Source of the DNA: an uncultured Pseudophaeobacter sp.
Lineage (GTDB): Bacteria > Pseudomonadota > Alphaproteobacteria > Rhodobacterales > Rhodobacteraceae
NCBI GenBank assembly: GCA_905479575.1
Contig: CAJQNB010000062.1
Span: 1 to 55,329 of the forward strand
DNA: 55,329 nt
Reading direction: 5' to 3'
Positions 41,861-49,978 of the stretch are shown here, one piece after another; the stretch's first letter is position 1, and each line of letters opens with the position of its first letter. The notes beneath the pieces were generated by a model. That model saw nothing but the letters and a program-made list of their open reading frames with translations. It was not told the DNA's origin and ran no database searches. A program made the translations under genes and the position numbers.

Positions 41861-44680
41861 TCAGACAAGCTGGCGCTGTGCCAGGGCGGCAAATTTGCCA
41901 TCCTGCGCCATCAGGCTGTCATAGTCGCCAACCTCGACCACCTTGCCATGATCCAGCACGATGATCTTGTCGGCTTTCACCACCGTGGACAGCCGATGCG
42001 CCACAACAATGCGCGTCGCCGTCATCCCGTCCAGCGTTTCTGTCACAATGGCCTGTGTCCGGTTGTCCAAAGCACTTGTCGCTTCATCCAACAACAAAAC
42101 CTTGGGATTTGCTGCGATGGCCCGCGCCAGCATGATGCGCTGCACCTGGCCACCAGACAGACCACCGGAGGATTCAACGACCCCGGTTTGCAGCCCCATG
42201 GGCATCTGCTGAATGTCGTCTGCCAGTCCTACCTGACGAATGGCCCGGCTCACCTGCTCCATCGGCATGCCAAAATTGGTGCCGACAATATTGTCATAGA
42301 TCGAGCCCGGCAGCAGTTTGGCATCCTGCATGACCACCCCAAACTGGCGGCGCATCAGGCGTTTGTCGATCACTCGCAAATCGATTTGGTCCAGGCTGAC
42401 AGATCCCGACTTTGGCGTCTCAAACCCCATGAGCAACCGCAGCAGGGTCGATTTTCCGCAGCCCGAGTCCCCAACCAGCGCCACATAATCACCCGCCTTG
42501 ATTGTCAGGCTCAGCCCATCCAGGATCATCGGCCCCTGGTCTTTGTAGGCAAAGCGCACATTGGTGAGCGAAAACGCCCCCTGCAGCGCGCCGGGGTCGG
42601 TGCCGCCCTGACTGTTTTCCGGGATCTCCTGCAGAATGGGGGCTGCAAAATCATAGATCGGTTTAAAGCTGGCAAGCTGCGTCGCCGTGCGGGTCAACTG
42701 GCCTAAGCCCTTCATAAAGCTGGCAAAACATGTCAAAAAACTGACCAGACTGGCGGTGGAGAGCGCACTGTCACTCCCGCGTTGTCCAATCACCACAAAA
42801 ACCGTCAATGTGGCCGTTGCCAGGAACGATCCGCTAAAGGTTTCCATCAGCGCCGCCATGCGTTTTTCCCGGTAGGCCGCCGATTGTTGCAGCTGAAAAG
42901 CCTGTGTCCAGCGCTCAAACGCCGGCGCCTCGGCAGCAGCAAAACGCAGTTTTTCAATGCCCTGCGCAATATCCATCATGCGCGCAATAACCGGGCCGCT
43001 GGTCAGGATCTGACTGCGGGCGGCGGCTGTCTCGGCCCGGCCCAGCAAGGCGGCAATGGCGATAAAAACCGCCGCCGCCCCGAGCGCGGGCAGGACAAGT
43101 CCGGGGGCAAAATGAAACATAAGGCCAAAGCTCAGAAACGAAAACAGGCCCGACAGGACACCGGTGATCATGCCATTGGTCACCAGACGCTCCAATCGGC
43201 TGATCGCCAGGGCGCGCTGGGTCAGCTCACCCGATGCGTACCTGCGAAAGAACCCGGTGGGCAGGCGCAAAATCCGGTCCATGACCGATCCCTGGATCCA
43301 AAGCGTCGCACGGGTTTCAATCCTAGCAGCCGCAATCTGGGAGATAATGCCGATGGCAAATTGCACCATCGCCACCAGCGCAAGGATCACGCCTAGCTGC
43401 ACCAACAGAGCCTGACTTTGCTGCGGGATGATTTGCCCAACCAGAATGCCCGCACCAATTGGCAGAACAAGCGCCAGCAGGCTCATGGCCAGGCTCACCC
43501 CAAAGACAGTCCAAAGATCCGAGGCGCAGATGCGAAACACCCGCGCGATCAAGCCCCAGCCATTGACCGGCTGATCTGGAAGCGGCCAATAAAGGAACAA
43601 CCCCTGCCCCTCCCATTGGGCTGCCATCTCGGGACGAAACTGCCGTTTGTCCCCATTGGCATCCATCACCACATAGGATCTGTTTTCGCGCATGAGGGTG
43701 AAAACCTGGCCAGCCTCATCAAAGACAACAAAGTCACCGGAATCCTTGCGCCACCAGTGTCCCGTCAGCGTGATTGTGCGGTAGCGGATATTGTTGGCAT
43801 CGCACAGGGCGCAGATATAATCCCGCCCGGCCAGATCTTTGCCAGGCTCAAACGCAGTCAGGTCATGCCCTGCCCGCCGGGCCAAATGCGCGATCTGGGC
43901 AAAGCCAGCCGCCATCTGGGCAGGGCTGTGTCCCTGCCGAACTGTGGGAGATTTGGCCGACAAGGACGCGGTCAGCCGCCCAAAAGCACGATCCAGACGC
44001 GCCGTATCCTGAGCAACCTGCTGCACCCGCCGCTGGACCTGGGCCTCCGCTCTGCTTTGCATCCCGTCGGCAATGGTCTGGGCAAGGTGCCCATTGGCCG
44101 CTGCAATGGTGGCAGTGGCCACCGGCTGCGCCAAGAGCGCCTCGGTATCACGGACGAACACAGTGCCTGAATTGCCATCCTGCTCCGGGCTGCCATCTTG
44201 TGGGAAATGCGGTCTCGGCAGCGCCTCTGCGCAATCAATGTCTTTGACCCATGTAATGCCCTGCGTCATCGCAGGGTGATCTGGCTGCGTGCCCTGCGGG
44301 GCGTAGCCCGGCGCAATCGCGTTGAGACGCGCCAACCAGATATCAAGGTTCAGCGCGTGCAGCAGTCTTTGCTCGGCATCCGCATCCGGGGCGCAATAGT
44401 CAGACAGCTCTACCCGGCACAGCTGCAGATCGCCGCGCGCCCGGCCAAACAGGCGCTCCCTGCTGCCGTCCAGACCAAGAATAACCTCGCCTTCAACCAG
44501 CTCCGCTATGGCCTGTGACTGGTCCCCGCAGCCAAGATAGACATCCATGCGCCCGCTTTTGATCAGAAAACACCGGTTTGCCCCCTGCAAAGAGATCTGC
44601 GCGCCGTCGCCGCAGGCCACCATATCCTGATCATCCGCCTGCAATAAGCGCTGTGCAGCGGGGTTGGGCTGCGCGCTCAT
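41861..44680 (-). CDS. NHLM-type RiPP export ABC transporter, second subunit
   Basis: A 939-residue half-transporter of the NHLM_micro_ABC2 type. An N-terminal region of about 100 residues resembles a cyclic-nucleotide-binding fold (CFLIKSGRMDVYLGCGDQSQAIAELVEGEVILGLDG). A long poorly conserved stretch follows. Six membrane helices start near residue 390 (VFGVSLAMSLLALVLPIGAGILVGQII), and the C-terminal ATPase has Walker A GDSGCGKSTLL near residue 735, signature LSGGQVQRIML and Walker B VLLLDEATSALD. It has no C39 peptidase. Its start overlaps the stop of the C39-ABC gene (ATGA), so they likely form a heterodimer in the inner membrane that exports the mature peptide. Confidence 0.9.
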   Translation of the reverse strand: MSAQPNPAAQRLLQADDQDMVACGDGAQISLQGANRCFLIKSGRMDVYLGCGDQSQAIAELVEGEVILGLDGSRERLFGRARGDLQLCRVELSDYCAPDADAEQRLLHALNLDIWLARLNAIAPGYAPQGTQPDHPAMTQGITWVKDIDCAEALPRPHFPQDGSPEQDGNSGTVFVRDTEALLAQPVATATIAAANGHLAQTIADGMQSRAEAQVQRRVQQVAQDTARLDRAFGRLTASLSAKSPTVRQGHSPAQMAAGFAQIAHLARRAGHDLTAFEPGKDLAGRDYICALCDANNIRYRTITLTGHWWRKDSGDFVVFDEAGQVFTLMRENRSYVVMDANGDKRQFRPEMAAQWEGQGLFLYWPLPDQPVNGWGLIARVFRICASDLWTVFGVSLAMSLLALVLPIGAGILVGQIIPQQSQALLVQLGVILALVAMVQFAIGIISQIAAARIETRATLWIQGSVMDRILRLPTGFFRRYASGELTQRALAISRLERLVTNGMITGVLSGLFSFLSFGLMFHFAPGLVLPALGAAAVFIAIAALLGRAETAAARSQILTSGPVIARMMDIAQGIEKLRFAAAEAPAFERWTQAFQLQQSAAYREKRMAALMETFSGSFLATATLTVFVVIGQRGSDSALSTASLVSFLTCFASFMKGLGQLTRTATQLASFKPIYDFAAPILQEIPENSQGGTDPGALQGAFSLTNVRFAYKDQGPMILDGLSLTIKAGDYVALVGDSGCGKSTLLRLLMGFETPKSGSVSLDQIDLRVIDKRLMRRQFGVVMQDAKLLPGSIYDNIVGTNFGMPMEQVSRAIRQVGLADDIQQMPMGLQTGVVESSGGLSGGQVQRIMLARAIAANPKVLLLDEATSALDNRTQAIVTETLDGMTATRIVVAHRLSTVVKADKIIVLDHGKVVEVGDYDSLMAQDGKFAALAQRQLV

Positions 44681-46821
44681 GCGGCGATCATCCTCTGATA
44701 GGGACCCTCCACATCACGCAGACCTTGGTGGGTACCCCGTTGCACCACGCTGCCATGATCCATCACCAGTATCTGATCGCAATCACGAATGGTCGACAAC
44801 CTGTGGGCCACGATCACACAGGTGATCCCCAGCCGGGCAATATTCTGCATTACCTTTGCCTCGACAATGGGATCGAGCGCACTTGTGGCCTCATCCAGAA
44901 CCAGGATGGAGCCATCCCGCGCTAGCGCCCGGGCGATCTCGAGCCGCTGGCGTTGGCCGCCGCTCATGTTGCGCCCGCCTTCTTCCACCTGCGTGTCATA
45001 ACCGTTTTCCGTGCCGGCAATGAAATCATGGATTTCAGCCGCCTGGGCCGCTGCAGTCACCTGATCGTCGGAAATGGTTTCATCCCACAGGCGGATGTTG
45101 TCGCGAAAGCTGCCTTCAAACAACACGATGTTCTGGTCAACAACGGCAAGGGAGTTTCGCAAGACCGCACGCGGCAGATCTTCGATTGATGTCCCGTCAA
45201 AATCGATGCTGCCGGACCAGGTGGAATAGGCGCCGGTAATCAGTTTGGCCAAGGTCGATTTTCCACTGCCGGACCCACCAACAAGGGCAACACGTTGCCC
45301 CGGCGCCACCGCAAGATCGAGATTTTCGATCAAAGGCGGGGACAAGCGGCTGTAGCCAAAGCTGACATCCGACAATGAGATAGCGCCGTTTAACCGCGAT
45401 GCGCCCGCAGGCTCCGCCGGGTTGCGCCGCTGGGAAAATTCACTGGCCTCCGGGTGGTCGGTAATATCCCTGAGCTGGTTCAACGGACCCTGCAATTGCT
45501 GCAGCTCCTGCACGTTGCTCATCAGCCCCTGAAAGGGCCTGTCCATCGCCGCAAGCAAGGCCTGAAACGCCACCAGCGACCCCACTGTCAGCTCCCCGGC
45601 CATGACCTCAAGCCCGCCGATCACCAGCGTCAGGGCCTTGCCAAAGAAAGACACAAATCCCGGCGTGACCTGCAGCACCGATTGCCGAAGGGTCAGCTCA
45701 GCCTGTCCGTTCACTACATTGGCGTGGGTGCCGGCCCAGCCTTCAAAATATTTAGCTTCGGTGCCCGAGGACTTGATGCTTTCGATGGTCTGCACCCCGA
45801 CCATGGTCTTGCCGGTGAGTTTCATAAACTCGATCATCGTCTTGATCGAAAGCTGATCCATACGCTGCTGCACCACCCAGATCAGCAGCCCACTGCCCAG
45901 AACCAACAGGCCCACCACCGCCGCCATCTGAAGGCTATAAAGCGCCATCACTGCGAGGAAAAAGATCAGGGTGGTCCCCTCCAGCACGGTCGAAAGCAGA
46001 GTTTTGCCAGCCAGTTGCGCAATCCGTGCGGCCATCTGGCCCCGCCCGGCCAGCGCCCCGGAAAACCGTTGCTGAAAGAACGGAAGCGGCAACCGCAGCA
46101 AACGCCAGGCAAGCTTGGCGTTCAACGACAGGGCCAGTTTTGTTTCCAGCTTGGCGCTCAGCAAACTGCGCAGGGCCATCAGCCCGGACTGAAGGGCAAT
46201 CACCGCCAGCATCATAACCGCAAACCAGAACAGCCAGTCGTCCTGCCCACCCATCAGAATGTCGTCGACAAAGGCCTTGCTGAAGGCGGGAATAGCCAGA
46301 CCGGGCACAATCAATGTCATCCCACAGAGCAGGATAAGCTGGGTGGCTGTGCGATCCCATTGCAGATAGCCGATCAGCGAAGACAGCTTGCCTGGGGGGC
46401 CTGCCTGGCGTTCAAACGCCTCCCCCGGTTCAAGCAACAGGGTGATGCCCGTGAACATCTCATCAAAGGCATCTTGGTCGACAATGCGCCGCCCGGCAGC
46501 GGGATCATTGATGCGATACCGCCGCGCCGAGACCGCTTCCAGAACCACAAAATGGTTCATATTCACAAAGATGATCGCAGGCAGGGGAATTTCGGCCAGG
46601 CGCGGCAGTTCAAGCCGTTTGGCGCTGGCCGTCAGGCCATGGCGGCGCGCCCCCTTCAGCACATTGGCCGCCGTGGCCCCATCCCGGGAGACGCCACATT
46701 CAATCCGCAAATCCTCAAGCGGAATGTGACGGCCATGATAGGCCAAAACCATGGCGAGCGAGGCTGCGCCACATTCCTCGGCTTCGATTTGCAGGATTGT
46801 GGGTGTTTTGACCCCTTTCAT
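44677..46821 (-). CDS. NHLM-type RiPP export ABC transporter with C39 peptidase
   Basis: A 714-residue processing transporter. Residues 1-130 are a C39 double-glycine peptidase with catalytic Cys17 (QIEAEECGAASLAMVL), His90 (VNMNHFVVLEA) and Asp106 (INDPAAG). Membrane helices run from about residue 155 to 440. The ATPase has Walker A VGGSGSGKSTLAK, signature MSGGQRQRLEIARAL and Walker B ILVLDEATSALDP. It should cut the precursor after Gly84-Gly85 and export the core. It sits three bases after the HlyD stop and overlaps the second ABC gene. Confidence 0.94.
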   Translation of the reverse strand: MKGVKTPTILQIEAEECGAASLAMVLAYHGRHIPLEDLRIECGVSRDGATAANVLKGARRHGLTASAKRLELPRLAEIPLPAIIFVNMNHFVVLEAVSARRYRINDPAAGRRIVDQDAFDEMFTGITLLLEPGEAFERQAGPPGKLSSLIGYLQWDRTATQLILLCGMTLIVPGLAIPAFSKAFVDDILMGGQDDWLFWFAVMMLAVIALQSGLMALRSLLSAKLETKLALSLNAKLAWRLLRLPLPFFQQRFSGALAGRGQMAARIAQLAGKTLLSTVLEGTTLIFFLAVMALYSLQMAAVVGLLVLGSGLLIWVVQQRMDQLSIKTMIEFMKLTGKTMVGVQTIESIKSSGTEAKYFEGWAGTHANVVNGQAELTLRQSVLQVTPGFVSFFGKALTLVIGGLEVMAGELTVGSLVAFQALLAAMDRPFQGLMSNVQELQQLQGPLNQLRDITDHPEASEFSQRRNPAEPAGASRLNGAISLSDVSFGYSRLSPPLIENLDLAVAPGQRVALVGGSGSGKSTLAKLITGAYSTWSGSIDFDGTSIEDLPRAVLRNSLAVVDQNIVLFEGSFRDNIRLWDETISDDQVTAAAQAAEIHDFIAGTENGYDTQVEEGGRNMSGGQRQRLEIARALARDGSILVLDEATSALDPIVEAKVMQNIARLGITCVIVAHRLSTIRDCDQILVMDHGSVVQRGTHQGLRDVEGPYQRMIAA

Positions 46822-46824
46822 GGC

Positions 46825-48171
46825 TCAGCCCTCAAGCCGAGACATGGGCTGCGGCGGCGCGGCAACCACCGGGGTAGGGGCGATACTGTCCACGGCGGGC
46901 AGGATTTCATCCAGTTTGGGGAACACAAAGCTGGCGATCCGCTTTCGGTCAACCACAAAACTGGCCTCTGTCAAAGTGCCGGGATGGATCACGAAGGCCG
47001 GCCCTTCGCCGCTGGACCAGGCAAGCCCGCTGGCCGTGCTTGGGTCAGGTTGAAGGCGCACCAACACTTCGCGAACCGGCCCATTGGCCAATAGCGCCGT
47101 AACCAATTCTGGGTTCTGCACACGCTTTAGCAATTGCGCCTGCGTCGCTGGCAGGACCGAGGCCTCAATGATCTGACCCTGAATAAACCCATCGCGTTCC
47201 AGTTCTACGGATGCAGGCACCACCTGAACCGCTGCCCCGGTTTCCAGCCTTGCTGCCTGGCTGGCATCCACATAGAGCACGGCCAGCAAAGCCGGTGCCT
47301 CTGGCTGGTCGCTGGCGACGGGAGCCGCGTCCGGCAGGATTTCAAAGAGAATTTCATTGGCGCTGACCTGATCACCGATGCTTTTGGTGCTTTCCGTCAC
47401 AATGCCTGCCGCCAGGGCGTGGATCTCGACACTGCGCTGATAATCCGCCTGCAGGTCTTTCAGTTTTTCACGCTCTATTTCGGCTTGGTTTTCTTGCGCG
47501 GTGACATTGGCTGTCGATTTATGGATATCTGCCAGAACTGTCGTGCGGGTGGACGAAAAATCGTATTGCGCGGCGCTGAGGCTTTGACGGGCGTCTTCCA
47601 GGCTCTGCAGGGTCTCCAGCAGTTTCTGTTCGACAATCAAGCCCTTGTCAAAAAGCACCTGTCGCTCTTGTTTGAGTTTGGCCAATCGCGCAATTCGATC
47701 GCGCAAATTACTGGCCTGATCCTGGTGAAAGGCCGCAGCATCAGCAAGCTCCGTCCGGAGCGATGTCACAAATTTCTGGTGTGCCTTGCGCGTTTGCGCC
47801 AGCATGGTTTCACGCCGGGCCAAAGCGGCCTTGCCCTGCGCAATGGCTTCTTGCATCTGGAAATTTTCCAGGCGCGTCAGTAAATCCCCCTCCTGCACCC
47901 GTTCTCCGACCCTGGCCAGTTGCCCGACCACGATACCAGCCCCCTGGGCGCGCGCTGTGACGATCTCCCCCTCTGTCAACAGAATGCCGCTGCCAACAAC
48001 CTTGACCGGGGCTGTCGCAACCAGCGCCCAAAGCAGAAAAGCAAAAACGCTTGCCACAAGCAGCAGCGAGGCCAGCCAACCAAGCGGCGGCACCACGGTC
48101 AACATCGCGTCCAATTGCTCAGGCGACCGCGCCTTTTTGAGGGCGGACTTTCTAATCTTGTCCGATAACAT
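46825..48171 (-). CDS. NHLM-type HlyD-family secretion protein
   Basis: A 448-residue membrane-fusion protein. There is one N-terminal membrane helix (about residues 29-52, PLGWLASLLLVASVFAFLLWALV), then a lipoyl-like domain (VKVVGSGILLTEGEIVTARAQGAGIVVGQLARVGERVQEGDLLTRLEN). A long coiled-coil hairpin covers about residues 110-235, followed by beta-barrel domains. It would link the two ABC subunits to an outer-membrane channel such as TolC, which is not encoded here. It is the first gene of the export cassette, so the promoter lies in the gap before rsmJ. Confidence 0.9.
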   Translation of the reverse strand: MLSDKIRKSALKKARSPEQLDAMLTVVPPLGWLASLLLVASVFAFLLWALVATAPVKVVGSGILLTEGEIVTARAQGAGIVVGQLARVGERVQEGDLLTRLENFQMQEAIAQGKAALARRETMLAQTRKAHQKFVTSLRTELADAAAFHQDQASNLRDRIARLAKLKQERQVLFDKGLIVEQKLLETLQSLEDARQSLSAAQYDFSSTRTTVLADIHKSTANVTAQENQAEIEREKLKDLQADYQRSVEIHALAAGIVTESTKSIGDQVSANEILFEILPDAAPVASDQPEAPALLAVLYVDASQAARLETGAAVQVVPASVELERDGFIQGQIIEASVLPATQAQLLKRVQNPELVTALLANGPVREVLVRLQPDPSTASGLAWSSGEGPAFVIHPGTLTEASFVVDRKRIASFVFPKLDEILPAVDSIAPTPVVAAPPQPMSRLEG

Positions 48172-48483
48172 GTCTGGCCTTCAAAGCGGTTAGCTATTAA
48201 ATTTCTGAGGATTCAGATCACAGTAGGCCTTGTTACCTTGCGATAAGTTTAATCACGGGCTGAAGTGGTCCCCGCAGGCCGGACCGTTGGCTAAGGTGGC
48301 GTTGCAAGCTCTGCGGTGCAGCCCGTCATTCCCGAGTCCCCTGGACAGCATTGGATCAGGACTTTACGAAGAAAGCCCCCTCGTTTCAGCCGTTGAATTT
48401 GCGGGCTGTGGTCAATAAAGAAAACAGTACAAACTGAAAACCATGGAGAGTGGTGCTCTTCTGGGTTCGGAAATGAGTAGAGT
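48172..48483. other. Divergent spacer between export cassette and rsmJ
   Basis: 312 bases. The side next to the HlyD gene is AT-rich (about 48180-48260) and is the expected promoter of the export cassette, but I find no strong -35/-10 pair. The middle (48265-48360) is GC-richer and holds no gene I recognise. The right end leads into rsmJ, with a stop codon in the rsmJ frame immediately before its GTG. Confidence 0.4.
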
Positions 48484-49086
48484 GTGAAACAGGCTGTGGC
48501 TGAACTAAAGGTCGATTTTGTCAGCGGGTCAGTCGCGCACCGCCTGCGGTTCGGTGGCGGCCGTGGTCAAGACTTGGCAAAGGCTATGGGGCTGCGGGCG
48601 GGAAAAACGCCAACGATCGTTGATGCAACTGCAGGGCTGGGCCGCGATTCATTTCTCCTGGCCTCTCTGGGTGCGCAGGTGACCTTGATAGAGCGATCGG
48701 AGAAAATGCATGCCTTACTGGCGCAGGGCATGCAACGCGCCGAGCAAGAAGGCGGTCAGTTTCGCGAAATTATCAGCCGCATGACTCTGTTAAAGGGCGA
48801 CTCCAAAGATTTGATCCCCGCGTTATCCTGCGACGCAATATTAATAGACCCGATGCACCCTGAACGGAAAAAGTCAGCACTGGTGAAACAGGATTTGCGT
48901 CAGGTTCGAGAACTGGTCGGCACCGATGATGACGCAGCCGATTTGGTTCGCATAGCGATTGAACACGCGCAAAAACGAGTGGTTCTCAAGTGGCCTGCAA
49001 AAGCAGATCCGATAGCTGGGGTTCAGAAATGCACCCACCAAATTCGCGGCAAAACAACGCGGTACGATGTTTTTATGGTCGGCTAA
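48484..49086 (+). CDS. rsmJ: RsmJ-like 16S rRNA (guanine-N2) methyltransferase, N-terminally short
   Basis: A 200-residue SAM-dependent methyltransferase matching the core of RsmJ, which methylates G1516 of 16S rRNA. DFVSGSVAHRLRFGGGRGQDLAKAMG aligns with the [21 protein letters not shown] region of the E. coli protein. The SAM motif is VDATAGLGRDSFLLASLG, and DAILIDPMHPERKKSALVKQDLRQVRELVG is the family signature. Compared with the roughly 250-residue E. coli enzyme it lacks about the first 50 residues; a TAG lies in frame one codon before the GTG start, so it cannot be extended here. Codons such as TTA and ATA are frequent, unlike neighbours. RsmJ is mainly gammaproteobacterial, so transfer is plausible. 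Confidence 0.83.
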   Translation: MKQAVAELKVDFVSGSVAHRLRFGGGRGQDLAKAMGLRAGKTPTIVDATAGLGRDSFLLASLGAQVTLIERSEKMHALLAQGMQRAEQEGGQFREIISRMTLLKGDSKDLIPALSCDAILIDPMHPERKKSALVKQDLRQVRELVGTDDDAADLVRIAIEHAQKRVVLKWPAKADPIAGVQKCTHQIRGKTTRYDVFMVG

Positions 49087-49228
49087 GCAAGGCCATGTCG
49101 CCCAACTGTTGCAACACCCAGGGCCCGCCCCCAGACTGGATCGGCGAGCACTGCTATTCCAGCCGCCCCGCGGTTTTATCTGCAGGTTTACCAGTCTGAC
49201 CGCGCCCTGAGGCAGCCATCAAAACAGA

Positions 49229-49978
49229 CTAAAGGACTTCGATATCGATGGTTCGGAACTGGTCAAGCAGGGCTGTGGCGGCGGTATGGTTGGTGATCAC
49301 CGTTGTGATCTCTGCCACGTCCCAAGCACGCACGCGATTGGTGGTGCCCAGTTTTGTGTGGTCAGCCAACGCCACTGTCCGCCGCGCCTGCGCTGCCATC
49401 GCGATGGAGATTTCGGCCTCCTGCAGGTCATAGAAATATGAACCTTTTTCCGGGTGCAGAGCAACCGGGGCGGAAAAGCACAGATCGACCTCAAAACGCC
49501 GGATTTCTGACAGGGTAAGCTCGCCCACTGTTGCGGGCACGTCTGCGGCGATCCGCCCCCCCAGCAGGATCACATCCATTCCGCCAGCCTGCAAGGTGGT
49601 GGCAATGTCCAGCGAATTGGTGATGACGGAAACCCCCGGAACCTTCACCAGTTCGCGGGCAAAGACAGCGGTGGTTGATCCGGCATCCACCATGATCGTC
49701 TGACCGGGCTGGATCAGGCCGACGGCTTTTTTTGCCATTTCGGATTTTGCCCGGATCTGGGTCGTCATCCGTTGGTGAAAAGGATCCTCGGAGCGGGCCT
49801 CTGGCAGGATGGCACCGCCGTGGACGCGTACAACTTTGCCGATCTCTTCCAGGTCGAGCAAATCACGGCGCACGGTTTCGCGCGAAACACCCAGCATCCC
49901 GGCCAGATCATTGGCGCTGACCTGCCGGTTGGCCGTAATCATCGACACAATCCGCTGATGACGCTCCTTTGCCCACAT
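49229..49978 (-). CDS. DeoR family transcriptional regulator
   Basis: A 249-residue repressor-type protein. Residues 1-57 are the DeoR winged helix (ERHQRIVSMITANRQVSANDLAGMLGVSRETVRRDLLDLEEIGKVVRVHGGAIL). The rest is the DeoRC sugar-phosphate isomerase-like sensor domain (MVDAGSTTAVFARELV, VITNSLDIATTL, ILLGGRI, ALADHTKLGTTNRVRAWDVAEITTVITN). ATG 49978 overlaps the permease stop, so it is the last gene of the importer operon. These proteins usually sense phosphorylated metabolites, so the imported compound is perhaps phosphorylated or becomes so. A 10/11-bp inverted repeat at 53895-53938 is a candidate site. Confidence 0.9.
   Translation of the reverse strand: MWAKERHQRIVSMITANRQVSANDLAGMLGVSRETVRRDLLDLEEIGKVVRVHGGAILPEARSEDPFHQRMTTQIRAKSEMAKKAVGLIQPGQTIMVDAGSTTAVFARELVKVPGVSVITNSLDIATTLQAGGMDVILLGGRIAADVPATVGELTLSEIRRFEVDLCFSAPVALHPEKGSYFYDLQEAEISIAMAAQARRTVALADHTKLGTTNRVRAWDVAEITTVITNHTAATALLDQFRTIDIEVL

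Noticed and set aside
45454..47094. 546-codon plus-strand frame opposite the RiPP exporter genes
   Set aside because: Antisense shadow of the C39-ABC and HlyD genes; low-complexity His/Arg/Gln sequence.
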